Origin: Affinirhizobium straminoryzae | GTDB lineage: Bacteria > Pseudomonadota > Alphaproteobacteria > Rhizobiales > Rhizobiaceae | DNA length: 64,000 nt | Direction: 5' to 3' | Assembly (NCBI RefSeq): GCF_007004135.1 | Contig: NZ_VJMG01000005.1 | Span: forward strand, 1-64,000 | Shown: piece after piece, positions 54,846 to 63,925 of the stretch | How the letters are laid out: each line of letters begins with the position of its first letter | Position numbering within the stretch: the stretch's first letter is position 1 | Notes under the pieces: generated by a model | What the model was told of the DNA's origin: nothing | The model's input: only the letters and a program-made list of their open reading frames with translations | The model's database searches: none | Made by a program: the position numbers and the translations under genes

Positions 54846-56108
54846 TCAAATGGCTCCATGCCTCGGGGGCAGCAGCCCATTGAGATAGTAGTTGCCGATA
54901 TGGTGATACTTCCATCGCACCGGATCGTGCAGCGAATGGGTGCGGGCATTGCGCCAGAACCTGTCGAGCCCGTAGGCCTCCAGCGTGGAACGGGCTCCGC
55001 CAAGTTCGATCAGCTTGTTGGCGGCAAGCTGCGCGGCCTCTGTGCCATAAGCCTTCACCTCTGCAACGGCAATGGAAGCCGCGGCGACGGTCCGGTCATT
55101 GGGCTCTGCCGTCGCCGCATCCAGCAGATGACCAGCCCGGACGAGCAGTGCATTTGCGGCATGCACGCGGATCGAGACGTCGCCGACGGTGTGAATGCTG
55201 TGCGGATCCTCATAACCATGCTCGATGTCGAGTTCGAAGAACGGACGCGCATAGGCCCTGACATAGGAAATCGTCTCGGCCAGCGCGCCGCGTGCGATCC
55301 CCACCTGCACGGCCGCATGGACGATCTGCGCGAGCGGCCCCATCGGCGTCGGGCGCTCGAAGACAACGTCATGATCCACCACCTGAAAGGGTGAAACCTC
55401 GACATCGTCAAAGGTCACCGTACCGCTTCCGGTCGACCTCTGGCCGAACGAGCTCCAGTCATCGATCAGCGCCAGACCCGGCGTGGCGCGATCGATGAAG
55501 ACGATCTGCACGCGTTCCCGGTCATCCTTCGCGACAGCCACGACAATATGCGCAAAGAGCGATCCGGTGGCATAGAACTTCTGTCCGTTCAGCAGCAGTT
55601 TTCCATCCCGTGCGACGATCCGCGTCTTGAAATCCACGGGCGTCCGGGTGCCGATCTCGGTGAAGGCGTTGCCCAGCCGGTCGCCATCCAGAATGCGGCC
55701 GAAGTAATGCGCCTTCTGCTCTTCCGTTCCCGCCAGCCGCAGGGCCTCGACCATATAGAAATGGTTCTGCGGGATCTGGCCGATGGAGGAATCGGCTGCC
55801 GAGATGATCGCCGTCACCTCGGCAAGGGTAGCGGTGGAAACACCTGCGCCACCATAGTCCTTCGGCACGGTGATCGCCCAAAGACCGGACTGCGAAAAGC
55901 GTTCGATCTCGGCAATCGGCAGCTTTCGCTCCCGATCGCGCGCCACCGCACCAGCAGCAAAATCCTTGGCCAGATCATGCGCAATGGCTATGGCTTCGGC
56001 ATCGCTGGAAATGCGGTGGGCCGGCTGGCGGCGTGGGGCGATGTGAGGTGCCGGGCGTCCCGCAACCAGGGCCGCCTGACGGTGCAGTGTGCGATCATCG
56101 CTGGTCAT
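54846..56108 (-). CDS. SfnB-type acyl-CoA-dehydrogenase-fold flavoprotein, copy 1
   Basis: 420 residues of the acyl-CoA dehydrogenase superfamily in the SfnB/DszC-related branch (FMN-dependent sulfur-acquisition oxygenases). Blocks: IERFSQSGLWAITVPKDYGG, SSIGQIPQNHFYMVEALRL, LNGQKFYATGSLFAH and the C-terminal HDPVRWKYHHIGNYYLNG. Such enzymes oxygenate organosulfur compounds with reduced flavin. ATG at 56108 (TTGAGG upstream) lies 8 bp after the stop of copy 2; last gene of the leftward operon. Confidence 0.85.
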   Translation of the reverse strand: MTSDDRTLHRQAALVAGRPAPHIAPRRQPAHRISSDAEAIAIAHDLAKDFAAGAVARDRERKLPIAEIERFSQSGLWAITVPKDYGGAGVSTATLAEVTAIISAADSSIGQIPQNHFYMVEALRLAGTEEQKAHYFGRILDGDRLGNAFTEIGTRTPVDFKTRIVARDGKLLLNGQKFYATGSLFAHIVVAVAKDDRERVQIVFIDRATPGLALIDDWSSFGQRSTGSGTVTFDDVEVSPFQVVDHDVVFERPTPMGPLAQIVHAAVQVGIARGALAETISYVRAYARPFFELDIEHGYEDPHSIHTVGDVSIRVHAANALLVRAGHLLDAATAEPNDRTVAAASIAVAEVKAYGTEAAQLAANKLIELGGARSTLEAYGLDRFWRNARTHSLHDPVRWKYHHIGNYYLNGLLPPRHGAI

Positions 56109-56116
56109 GGCCGGCC

Positions 56117-57385
56117 TCAATTCCAGGCGTGACGCGGCGGATGCACGCCGTTCAGATAATAATTGCCGACATGGAAGAACTTCCAGCGCACCGGATCGTG
56201 CAGCGTGTGGACGCGGGCATTGCGCCAGTGGCGATCGAGATTGTGCTCGGCAAGCGTGGAGCGCGTGCCTGCCAGCTCGAACAGCTTGTTGGCCGCCAGA
56301 ATGGCGATTTCCGTCGTCAGCACCTTGGATTCACCGGTCTTGATGGTGGCTTCTGACACGGTCTCCAGCGTCGTGTTGGCGCGTGCCGCATCAATCGCGC
56401 GACCGGCGATCTCCAGCAGGGCTTCGGCGGCGTGCAGCCGGATTTTCAGATCGCCAACTGCTGCGATGGTGAAAAGATCCTCGCCGGCCGTTTCCTTGCC
56501 ACTGTCGATCCAAGGGCGGCTATAGGTTTTGATGAAGGCGATCGTATCCTCGATCGTGCCTCTGGCGATCCCTGCATCAATGGCCGACTGGATGATCTGC
56601 GAGACCGGGCCGCCCACGGTCGGGTGGTCGAAGGAGGTCACCGTCAGTGCCCGCACGCGCGGCAAACGTACCTCATCGATCTTGACCGATCCGGATGCCG
56701 TGGTGCGCTGACCAAAGCTCGACCAGTTGTTGGTAACCGTCAGGCCCGGAGCATCCCGTTCGGCAAAGACGAGATGGCCCTGGCCGGTCTCGTCGACACC
56801 AACGATCGGAACAAAATGCGAGAGAAGGGCGCCCGTGGTGTAAAATTTCTCGCCACTGACGATCACGTCATCGCCTTCAAAACGCACCTTGGTCTCGAAG
56901 GTCGCGACGTTCTTGCTCTTCAATTCGGAGAAGGCGTTGCCGTATCGCAGGCCGGCCAGCGCCCAGCCGAAGAAAAGTTGCTTCTGTTCCTCGGTGCCGT
57001 CGAGATCGACGGTGGCAACGATCGCCAGGTGGTTCTGGGTGATCTGCGCAATGGCCGGATCGGCGGCGGCGATGATGGAGATGACCTTCGCCAGCGTCGC
57101 ATAGGAAACCTCCGGCCCGCCATAGGCCTTCGGTACATTGATGCTCCAGAGGCCGCTTTGCGAATACTCATCCAGCTCCGCAATCGGCAGCAGGCCTTCC
57201 CTGTCCCTGAGGGCGGCGCCCAGCTTGAACCGTTCGGCCAGTCTTTCGGCAATCTCGATCGCCTCCGCATCACTGCGGATGACATGCGCCGGCTCAGAGG
57301 GCCGTGGCCGCGGTGGAATGGGATCGGTGGAATTGACGCGGGGATGGACCGAATAGTCGATCTTCGTCTCGGGAAGCGTGCCCAT
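56117..57385 (-). CDS. SfnB-type acyl-CoA-dehydrogenase-fold flavoprotein, copy 2
   Basis: 422 residues, paralogue of the previous gene with the same blocks (LDEYSQSGLWSINVPKAYGG, VSGEKFYTTGALLSH, HDPVRWKFFHVGNYYLNG). The N-terminal 35 residues are Pro-rich and differ between copies. It follows the NtaA-type monooxygenase gene by 30 bp. Two adjacent copies in one operon suggest either successive oxidation steps or different substrates; homology to SfnB indicates sulfone/sulfide oxidation, but the compound is not known. Confidence 0.85.
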   Translation of the reverse strand: MGTLPETKIDYSVHPRVNSTDPIPPRPRPSEPAHVIRSDAEAIEIAERLAERFKLGAALRDREGLLPIAELDEYSQSGLWSINVPKAYGGPEVSYATLAKVISIIAAADPAIAQITQNHLAIVATVDLDGTEEQKQLFFGWALAGLRYGNAFSELKSKNVATFETKVRFEGDDVIVSGEKFYTTGALLSHFVPIVGVDETGQGHLVFAERDAPGLTVTNNWSSFGQRTTASGSVKIDEVRLPRVRALTVTSFDHPTVGGPVSQIIQSAIDAGIARGTIEDTIAFIKTYSRPWIDSGKETAGEDLFTIAAVGDLKIRLHAAEALLEIAGRAIDAARANTTLETVSEATIKTGESKVLTTEIAILAANKLFELAGTRSTLAEHNLDRHWRNARVHTLHDPVRWKFFHVGNYYLNGVHPPRHAWN

Positions 57386-57415
57386 GGTCGAAATCCTGTT
57401 GTTGTGATGTGATCG

Positions 57416-58822
57416 TCAGCTGCCGGTGGGAAGCAGTGCCTGCGCACGCTTCACCGCTTCAATGTCGCGATAGCGATTGGCGGGATGGGATTCGGAGAGG
57501 TAAGGCCCCTTGCCGAACAGCTTTTCCCGCAGGGTGCCCGGCCTGTAAGCCTTGGGGTAGACGCCGCGCTGCTGCAGTTCCGGCACAAGGAGGTCCACGA
57601 TGCTTTCGAAGGTTTCCGGCGTGACCGCATAGGCAAGGTTGAAGCCGTCCACACCGGTCTCCTCCACCCAGGCCTGCAATTCGTCCGCAACCGTCTTGGC
57701 AGAACCGACGACCACCGGACCCATGCCACCGATACCGCCCCATTCCGCCAGTTCGCGAATGGTCCAGCGCTTGTTCGGATCACCTTCCGAAAGGCTTTCG
57801 ATGGCGGAATGGATCGCGTTCGTCTCCACCTTGCGCACCAGATCCTCCGGTGCGTATCGGGAGAAATCGACACCGGTCCAGCCGGACATGAAGGTAAGAG
57901 CCCCATCATAGGAGACGTAATCGAGATAGTCGCGGAACCGGTCGCGCGCCTTCTCGTCCGTTTCGTCCACGATGACCGTCAGAAGGTTGTAGATGCGGAT
58001 GTCGGCCCGCGAACGGCCGGCCACCAGCAAACGGTCCTCGATATCGCGGATGTAATTGCGCAGGATGGTCTTGGTCTGGGCCGCGACGAACACGCATTCG
58101 GCATGGTCGGCTGCGAATTTCTTGCCCGGGCCAGAAGCGCCCGCCTGATAGAGAACCGGCGTCCTCTGCGGCGAAGGTTCGGTCAACGCATAACCCGGCA
58201 CGTGGAAATGTTTCCCGTGATGGCCGATCTCGTGCACCTTTTCCGGAATGGTGAACACCCGGGCGTCGCGATCGCGCACGACCGCGCCTTCCTCCCAGGA
58301 GCCTTCCAGCAGCTTGTAGATCACCTCCAGATATTCGTTGGCGATCTCGTAGCGATTGTCGTGCCGCTGCAGGCCCGTCTGGCCGACATTCTTGGCCCCG
58401 CTTTCGAGATAGGAGGTCACGATGTTCCAGCCGATGCGGCCCTTGGTATGGTGGTCGGCCGTCGCCAGACGGCGCGCGAAGGTGTAGGGATGCTCGAAGG
58501 AGGTCGACGCGGTAATGCCGATGCCGAGATGTTCGGTTGCCAGCGCAATCGGCGCGGCAAGCTGGATCGGATCATTGACCGGGATCTGCGCTGCCTGATG
58601 GATCGCGTGGTAGTTGTTGCCCTTGTAGACGTCGTAGTAGCCGATCACATCGGCGATGAAGATGCCATCGAAAATACCGCGTTCAAGGGTTCGCGCCAGG
58701 TCCTGCCAATAGTCGAGATCCTTGTATTTCCACGATCTGTCCCGCGGATGGGCCCAAAGGCCGGGGGACTGGTGGCCAACGCAGTTCATGTCGAAGGCGT
58801 TGAAATGAATCGTCTTTGTCAT
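57416..58822 (-). CDS. FMN-dependent monooxygenase, NtaA/SnaA/DszA (SoxA) family
   Basis: 468-residue TIM-barrel flavin monooxygenase. Start KTIHFNAFDMNCVGHQSPGL, ARTLERGIFDGIFIADVIGYYDVY, and GRIGWNIVTSYLESGAKN are signature blocks of the nitrilotriacetate/dibenzothiophene-sulfone monooxygenase family, which use FMNH2 from a separate reductase. ATG at 58822 is preceded by GGAGAGAG; eight codons of upstream frame are unlikely to be used. First gene of the leftward three-gene operon with two SfnB-type proteins, completing an oxygenase set like those for desulfurisation of sulfones and sulfonates. The substrate is not readable. Confidence 0.9.
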   Translation of the reverse strand: MTKTIHFNAFDMNCVGHQSPGLWAHPRDRSWKYKDLDYWQDLARTLERGIFDGIFIADVIGYYDVYKGNNYHAIHQAAQIPVNDPIQLAAPIALATEHLGIGITASTSFEHPYTFARRLATADHHTKGRIGWNIVTSYLESGAKNVGQTGLQRHDNRYEIANEYLEVIYKLLEGSWEEGAVVRDRDARVFTIPEKVHEIGHHGKHFHVPGYALTEPSPQRTPVLYQAGASGPGKKFAADHAECVFVAAQTKTILRNYIRDIEDRLLVAGRSRADIRIYNLLTVIVDETDEKARDRFRDYLDYVSYDGALTFMSGWTGVDFSRYAPEDLVRKVETNAIHSAIESLSEGDPNKRWTIRELAEWGGIGGMGPVVVGSAKTVADELQAWVEETGVDGFNLAYAVTPETFESIVDLLVPELQQRGVYPKAYRPGTLREKLFGKGPYLSESHPANRYRDIEAVKRAQALLPTGS

Positions 58823-59007
58823 TTCTCTCTCCACGCCGGCCAAGGGCCGGATGAAGAGAGCATGCCAGAAAAATAATAAGTCTATAGGAAAAGTAGATTA
58901 ATCAGCGCCGAAGGGGAGGAAGATTTTTGCGCCGGACGCGCGGACCGGGGAAACAGGGAATGGCTCTCCGAGCCCCTCCCCTTTTCCAGATCACGGCCGT
59001 GGTGTTG
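58823..59007. promoter_or_regulatory. Promoter region of the monooxygenase operon
   Basis: 185 bp holding the promoter of the leftward NtaA-type operon and the 3' end of the leftward ABC/propeller operon. A marked AT-rich patch (58864-58905, with ATAATAAG and TATAGG) is the best promoter candidate; no exact -35/-10 pair stands out. The 10-bp palindrome CACGGCCGTG at 58993-59002 lies close behind the propeller stop. Confidence 0.35.
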
Positions 59008-60261
59008 TCATCCGCCGTATTCGATGATTTCCAGCCCGGCATTGTAATCGGTCGCGTAGATCAGCCCCTTCGCATCGACGAACACATCGGCGGACTGGAT
59101 GACCTTGGGCCGGCCGGGGCGGCGATCCGTCATGACGGTCGGCCCGGCCGGGACGAGCGCGCCGGTCTCGACCGGATGATAGGGATCGGAAATGTCGAAG
59201 GCGCGAATGCCGGCATTCTGCCAGGTGGCGAAGATCAGGGTTTCCGACTGGAAGCTGCCCGGGCGGTTCTCATGCAGGTTGTGCGGGCCGAAGTGACCGC
59301 CCTTCGTGACATAATCCGCTTCGTTCGGGATCGGGAAGGTCGAGATGCTGATCGGGTTTTCCGGCACGCGGATATCGAAGACCCAGGTGTGCTTGCGGCC
59401 ATCCTCCTCGTTGTCGAGCACGGCTTCGTCCGCCACCACCAGCAGATCGCGACCGGGAAGCGGCAGCGGCGAATGGGTGCCGCCGCCGTAAGGGGGGCAC
59501 CAGTTGTGGTGCTTGATCAACTTCGGCGCCGCATGATCGGTAATGTCGATGAGCGTCAGCCCGCCATCGCGCCAGCAGGCATAGGCAGTGTTGCCGTGAA
59601 CCAAAGCATGGTGAAGTGCATAGCGGCGCCCCTCGCCCCAGTTCGGCTCTTCGCCTGCTGCGCGGTTCATCCCCGGCAACCACCAGCGGCCGACCAGTTC
59701 CGGCTTCGTCGGGTCCGCCATGTCGATGGTGACGAAGATATAGTCGGAGAAGCCATCCAGCAAAGCGGAGGCATAGGCATAGCGTCCGCCGACATACCAC
59801 AGGCGATGGAAGCCGACGCCCTCCACATCCAGCTGGCCGATCTTGCGGGGACGATCCGGCACGGAAATATCGTAGACCGTCATGCCGGCCGTCCAGGCCC
59901 GTTCCCGCTTCGTCGCGGCCACCGTCTCGCCGACCGACTTGGTATAATAAGCCTTCTCGTCGGTGAAGGTGTCCACGTCCGCGAAAAGATCCAGCGCGTT
60001 GATGACCAGCAGCAGATCGCCATGGGTCTGCAGGTGGATGTTCCAGGTATTGGCCGGCGCCTGCACGTAATTCACGGTCTTCGGGTGGGCCGGATCGCGC
60101 ACATCCACGATGGAGAAGCCTTGCGACCAGGGATGCGCCACATAGGCATGGCCGCGATGCACCATCAGTTGCAGGCCATCGCCACGGCCGCCGATATCGC
60201 TATGGCCGATCAGTTTCATGTTGCGGGCATAATCGGGGGTCGGCAATTCGGTCTGGGCCAT
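59008..60261 (-). CDS. LVIVD-repeat beta-propeller protein, cytoplasmic
   Basis: 417 residues made of repeated beta-blades of the LVIVD type (for example HAYVAHPWSQGFSIVDVRDP, RYAYASALLDGF, NTAYACWRDGGLTLIDITD, IRAFDISDPYHPVE, IYATDYNAGLEIIEYGG). There is no signal peptide, although many LVIVD proteins are exported. Histidines cluster in the central blades (LHHALVHG, HHNWCPP, GGHFGPHNLHEN), which could form a metal site. ATG 60261 has a weak ribosome-binding site. Encoded last in the leftward ribose-type ABC operon, 75 bp after the binding-protein gene and behind a strong hairpin. The activity is unknown; lactonase- or lyase-like catalysis on the imported compound would fit. Confidence 0.75.
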   Translation of the reverse strand: MAQTELPTPDYARNMKLIGHSDIGGRGDGLQLMVHRGHAYVAHPWSQGFSIVDVRDPAHPKTVNYVQAPANTWNIHLQTHGDLLLVINALDLFADVDTFTDEKAYYTKSVGETVAATKRERAWTAGMTVYDISVPDRPRKIGQLDVEGVGFHRLWYVGGRYAYASALLDGFSDYIFVTIDMADPTKPELVGRWWLPGMNRAAGEEPNWGEGRRYALHHALVHGNTAYACWRDGGLTLIDITDHAAPKLIKHHNWCPPYGGGTHSPLPLPGRDLLVVADEAVLDNEEDGRKHTWVFDIRVPENPISISTFPIPNEADYVTKGGHFGPHNLHENRPGSFQSETLIFATWQNAGIRAFDISDPYHPVETGALVPAGPTVMTDRRPGRPKVIQSADVFVDAKGLIYATDYNAGLEIIEYGG

Positions 60262-60290
60262 GACGTTTCTCGTATCGCGGTTATGAAGAC

Positions 60291-60315
60291 GCACCGCCTC
60301 TCCGCGAGGCGGTGC
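60291..60315 (-). terminator. Perfect hairpin behind the ribose-type binding-protein gene
   Basis: GCACCGCCTC (60291-60300) pairs with GAGGCGGTGC (60306-60315) over a 5-nt loop, 21 nt past the binding-protein stop and 29 nt before the propeller start. No T-run follows in the leftward direction. Same position as hairpins behind the other binding-protein genes of this window. Confidence 0.6.
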
Positions 60316-60336
60316 TGAGGGCTCGGTTCGCGGTGG

Positions 60337-61380
60337 TCAGTTCTTGGCGGCCGGAATCCAGCTCGCCGTTGCGGCATCGCTCTTCTGGAAGGCCGGGAAC
60401 TTCTTCTGCAGATCCTCGATCGTGCCGATGGAGTTCCTGGTGAGATCGTCGCGGGTAATCAGCGTCGGCTTCAGCAGCACCGACTGGCCCGGGAACTGGC
60501 CGGCGATATCCAGCGAAACGGCGCGGACGGACACTTCGCCCACGACCGCAGCATTGGTGGCCGCCGTTGCGACCCAGGCACTGTCCGGCTCGATCATCAG
60601 CTGGATGTCGGCGGTGGAGGTATCGACGCCGTAGATCTTCACCTTGCTTGCAACGCCAAGCTCGTCGATGGCGAGCTTCACGCCCTTGGCAAACTCGTCC
60701 CAGGGGGTAAAGATCACGGAAATATCCGGGTTGGCGCGCAGCACAGCCTTGGTCTGGTCGGCGACAGAGGCCGGAACGGTATCGTTGACCACGCCCCAGA
60801 CGGCCTTTTCCTTCAGGTTATGCTTGGCGACATAATCCTTCCAGACGGCATAGCGACGGTCAAGCGGCGCAAAGCCGGCCACGTAGACGGCACCGCCGGT
60901 AAAGCCATCGCCCTTGTCCTTGATCGCCTGATCGAGAACGAGCGTCGCCATGTCCTTGTCGCTCTGCTCGATCTGGGCAATCTTGGGATTGTCGAGGTTG
61001 ACGTCATAGGCGACGACCTTGATGCCCTTGTCGAGCGCCTTCTGGGCGACGTCCTTCAGCACTTCGGGACGGCCATTGTTGATGATGATGCCATCGACGC
61101 CGAGATTGATGGCCTGCTCGACCAGATTGCGCTGCGTCTCGTTGTCGTTGCGCGCCTGCGAGACGGTCAGCTTTACGCCGAGCGCATCGGCCTGACGCTT
61201 CACGCCGGCTTCGAAAGCCTGCAGCCAGTCGCCGCTGCCGAGGAAGCTGACGACGGCAATGTTCACCTGACGCTTGTCGAAAGGCGCCGGCGCACCGGCA
61301 ATGCCCGCCGCCATGGCTGCCTGGGCGAGGAAGCTTCCGCCGATCACGGCGGCGGCAAAAGTCTTGATCAGTCTGTTCAT
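60337..61380 (-). CDS. ABC sugar-type substrate-binding protein (RbsB family)
   Basis: 347-residue periplasmic protein with signal peptide (MNRLIKTFAAAVIGGS...QAAMA near residue 22). RbsB-type fold: VNIAVVSFLGSGDWLQAFEAGV, VEQAINLGVDGIIINN, IKVVAYDVN and VIFTPWDEFAKGVKLAIDE. Ligands of the family are pentoses, hexoses, inositol or autoinducer-2-like molecules. ATG at 61380 (GGGGAC upstream) is chosen over an earlier Met at 61392. Third gene in the order ATPase, permease, binding protein, propeller. Confidence 0.9.
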   Translation of the reverse strand: MNRLIKTFAAAVIGGSFLAQAAMAAGIAGAPAPFDKRQVNIAVVSFLGSGDWLQAFEAGVKRQADALGVKLTVSQARNDNETQRNLVEQAINLGVDGIIINNGRPEVLKDVAQKALDKGIKVVAYDVNLDNPKIAQIEQSDKDMATLVLDQAIKDKGDGFTGGAVYVAGFAPLDRRYAVWKDYVAKHNLKEKAVWGVVNDTVPASVADQTKAVLRANPDISVIFTPWDEFAKGVKLAIDELGVASKVKIYGVDTSTADIQLMIEPDSAWVATAATNAAVVGEVSVRAVSLDIAGQFPGQSVLLKPTLITRDDLTRNSIGTIEDLQKKFPAFQKSDAATASWIPAAKN

Positions 61381-61412
61381 GGATGTCCCCATAGCTGTGA
61401 AAAGGAATGTGT

Positions 61413-62450
61413 TTACGTGCGGGCGCGGCTGAAGCCGTAAGTGAGCGCCAGGGCCCCGACAAGCACCGCGCCCTTGATGAAATCCTGCGTATAATAGGGC
61501 GCGTTCAGCATGGTGAGCCCGTTGAGAAGCACGCCGACGAAGACCGCGCCGACCGTGGTGCCGAGCACGTTCGGGCGCTTGAGGCTCAAGACCGCAAAGC
61601 CGATCAGCGAGGCGGCCACCGAATCCATCAGAAGCGACGCGCCCGACGAGACATCGCCGCGCCCGACACGGGCGGCGACAATGATGCCGCCCAGCGCCGC
61701 CAGGGTTCCGGAGAGGACATAGGCAATGGTGCGGATGCGGGCCGTGTTGCCGCCGGCCAGCCGGGTCGCGATCTCGTTGCCACCGGTCGCGAAGAGAAGG
61801 CGGCCAAACCGCGTGTGTTCCGTGAGCACGTAAAGGGCGATGGCCACCAGAACCATCAGGATGACCGGCAGCGGCACCGTTCCGAACAGGCTGGAACGGC
61901 CGATCAGCAGGAAGGCGGGATCATATTTGCCGGTGGCCGTCGTCCCATCCGGCAGGATCAGGCCGACGGAGATGGAGCGTCCGGCCGTCGGGATGAGTTG
62001 CAGGCCGGTCAGCAGGAACATGGTCGCAAGGGTCGCCAGCAGATCCGGCACCTTCAGTTTGACGATCAGGAAGGCGTTGACGAGCCCGACCAGTGCGCCA
62101 AAGGCCAGCACCAGCGGCACGGTCTGCCATGCGGAAAAGCCGAGCACGATCATCGCATAGCTGGCCGCCATGACGCTGGAGGCCGCCACCGCGCCGACCG
62201 AGAGATCGAAGCCGCCGATCGCCAGCGTCACCGTGACGCCGGCGCCGATGATCGCCACGACGGAGACGGCCTGCAGCACGCTCATCAGATTGTTGAGCGT
62301 CAGAAAGGCCGGCTGTGCCGCGGTGAACAGCACGAACAGAGCCGCGAGCAGCAGGAAAACAGCACCGCGGCGGACGATATCCTTCAACACGTCGCCCGTG
62401 GATCGATGATAGGAGGCCGCGACGGCCTCACCCTGGCTGATCTCGCTCAT
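61413..62450 (-). CDS. ABC sugar permease (RbsC family)
   Basis: 345-residue inner-membrane permease of the ribose/xylose type with about ten helices. Family blocks: GAGVTVTLAIGGFDLSVGAV, LLATLATMFLLTGL and RFGRLLFATGGNEIATRLAG. It is the only permease in the operon, so it probably works as a homodimer. Its start overlaps the ATPase stop by 4 nt (ATGA). Confidence 0.92.
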   Translation of the reverse strand: MSEISQGEAVAASYHRSTGDVLKDIVRRGAVFLLLAALFVLFTAAQPAFLTLNNLMSVLQAVSVVAIIGAGVTVTLAIGGFDLSVGAVAASSVMAASYAMIVLGFSAWQTVPLVLAFGALVGLVNAFLIVKLKVPDLLATLATMFLLTGLQLIPTAGRSISVGLILPDGTTATGKYDPAFLLIGRSSLFGTVPLPVILMVLVAIALYVLTEHTRFGRLLFATGGNEIATRLAGGNTARIRTIAYVLSGTLAALGGIIVAARVGRGDVSSGASLLMDSVAASLIGFAVLSLKRPNVLGTTVGAVFVGVLLNGLTMLNAPYYTQDFIKGAVLVGALALTYGFSRART

Positions 62451-63925
62451 GCATGTTCCTCCAGCAGTGCAGGCGCACTGCCTTGATGTTCCGGTCTGAG
62501 GCTATGGTGGTCCATCACCAGAACCCGATCCGCGACCTCGAGGGCCTCCTCGGTATCGGATGTGGCAATCAGGGTGGCGCGGCTGCGGTCGGCACGGATG
62601 GCGGCGATGATGTCCTGGCGCGCGCCGACATCCACCCCCTGGAAAGGCTCGTCCAGCAGCAGGAGACGGCTTGGCTCCGCTTCCCAGCGCGCCAGAACCA
62701 CCTTCTGCTGGTTGCCGCCCGAGAGCGCCCAGATGGATTGTCCCGGCGATTGCGCCTTGATGCCGAGGCGAGAGATGGCCTTGCCGGCTTCCCGCGTCTC
62801 CCGGCCGGACAGCATCAAGCCCTTTGGATACCAGCGCGGCAGGTGCGGCAGGCTGATGGTGGCCGCGATCGTCTCTCCCGGCCAGTCGCGCGGCATCAGG
62901 GAGGAGCGATGCCGGTCCTCGGCGGCCATCACGACGCCCGCGGCAATCGCGTCGGCCGGATCGCGCGGTGCATAGACGCGCCCATCCAGCAACACCTCGC
63001 CGCCGGCAAGATGATGCGTGCCAAACAGCGCGGACAACAGGCGGCTCTTGCCGGCCCCCAGCACGCCGGTAATGGCGACAACCTCGCCCTCCCGCACCTG
63101 AAGGTCGAAGGGTTGGGCACGACGATGCAGTTGCACCGCCCGCAGCTCCAGCACGACCCGGCCGCATGAAGCCCTCGCTTGCGGACGTGCCGCGTTGAGC
63201 GGCCTGCCGATCATCGCCGCAATCGCCTCATCGAAATCGATCGGTCGCGTGAAGGTGGCCACATCCCTGCCGCCGCGCAGTACGACGGCGCGGTCGGCCA
63301 GTGCCGCGATGTCGGCCGTCCGGTGCGAGATGTAGAGAACCGAAATCCCCCTTGCTTTCAGGCCAAGCACGGTCTGGTACAGGCGGCCTGCCTCTTCCGT
63401 CGAAAGGCTGGCGGTCGGTTCGTCAAGGATCAGCAGCTGCGCCTTCATGGAGAGAGCGCGCGCAATCGCGATCAACTGCCGGTCCGCAGGCCCGAGTTCC
63501 GAAAACCGGCGCTCAAGCGGCAGATCGAAACCCGCCTCGCTGAGGATCGTTGCAGCGGTCCGGCGAACACTGCGGCGCGTGAGGAAGAAGGGTTGGCGGC
63601 CATCGACGAAATGGTTGAGCAGCAGCGCATCCGCAACCGTCAGATCCGGGATGCCGACCAGATCCGTCGACTGATGCACGGTGACGACGCCGAGAGCCGC
63701 TGCCGCTGCCGGTGTCTGCGGCGCATAAGCCCGTCCGTTCATGCGGATCGATCCGCTATCTGACGTCTGGACGCCGGACAGGATCTTCACCAGCGTCGAT
63801 TTGCCGGCGCCGTTCGCCCCCATCAGCGCGACGATTTCGCCCCGCCCGATGCCTAGAGACGCCCCGGCCAAGGCCCGGGTGGAGCCGAAGGATCGGTGAA
63901 TATTTTCGATCTCGATAAGAGACAT
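62447..63925 (-). CDS. ABC sugar ATPase, two-domain (RbsA family)
   Basis: 492 residues with tandem ATPase domains, normal for RbsA/MglA. N-terminal domain: Walker A GANGAGKS near 36-43, a degenerate signature LGPADRQ, Walker B LLILDEP, switch ISHR. C-terminal domain: Walker A-like GVLGAGKS, intact LSGGNQQK and LLLLDEPFQGVD with an unhelpful switch segment ATSDTEE. First gene of the leftward operon; its promoter lies at or beyond the right edge of the window. Confidence 0.92.
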   Translation of the reverse strand: MSLIEIENIHRSFGSTRALAGASLGIGRGEIVALMGANGAGKSTLVKILSGVQTSDSGSIRMNGRAYAPQTPAAAAALGVVTVHQSTDLVGIPDLTVADALLLNHFVDGRQPFFLTRRSVRRTAATILSEAGFDLPLERRFSELGPADRQLIAIARALSMKAQLLILDEPTASLSTEEAGRLYQTVLGLKARGISVLYISHRTADIAALADRAVVLRGGRDVATFTRPIDFDEAIAAMIGRPLNAARPQARASCGRVVLELRAVQLHRRAQPFDLQVREGEVVAITGVLGAGKSRLLSALFGTHHLAGGEVLLDGRVYAPRDPADAIAAGVVMAAEDRHRSSLMPRDWPGETIAATISLPHLPRWYPKGLMLSGRETREAGKAISRLGIKAQSPGQSIWALSGGNQQKVVLARWEAEPSRLLLLDEPFQGVDVGARQDIIAAIRADRSRATLIATSDTEEALEVADRVLVMDHHSLRPEHQGSAPALLEEHA

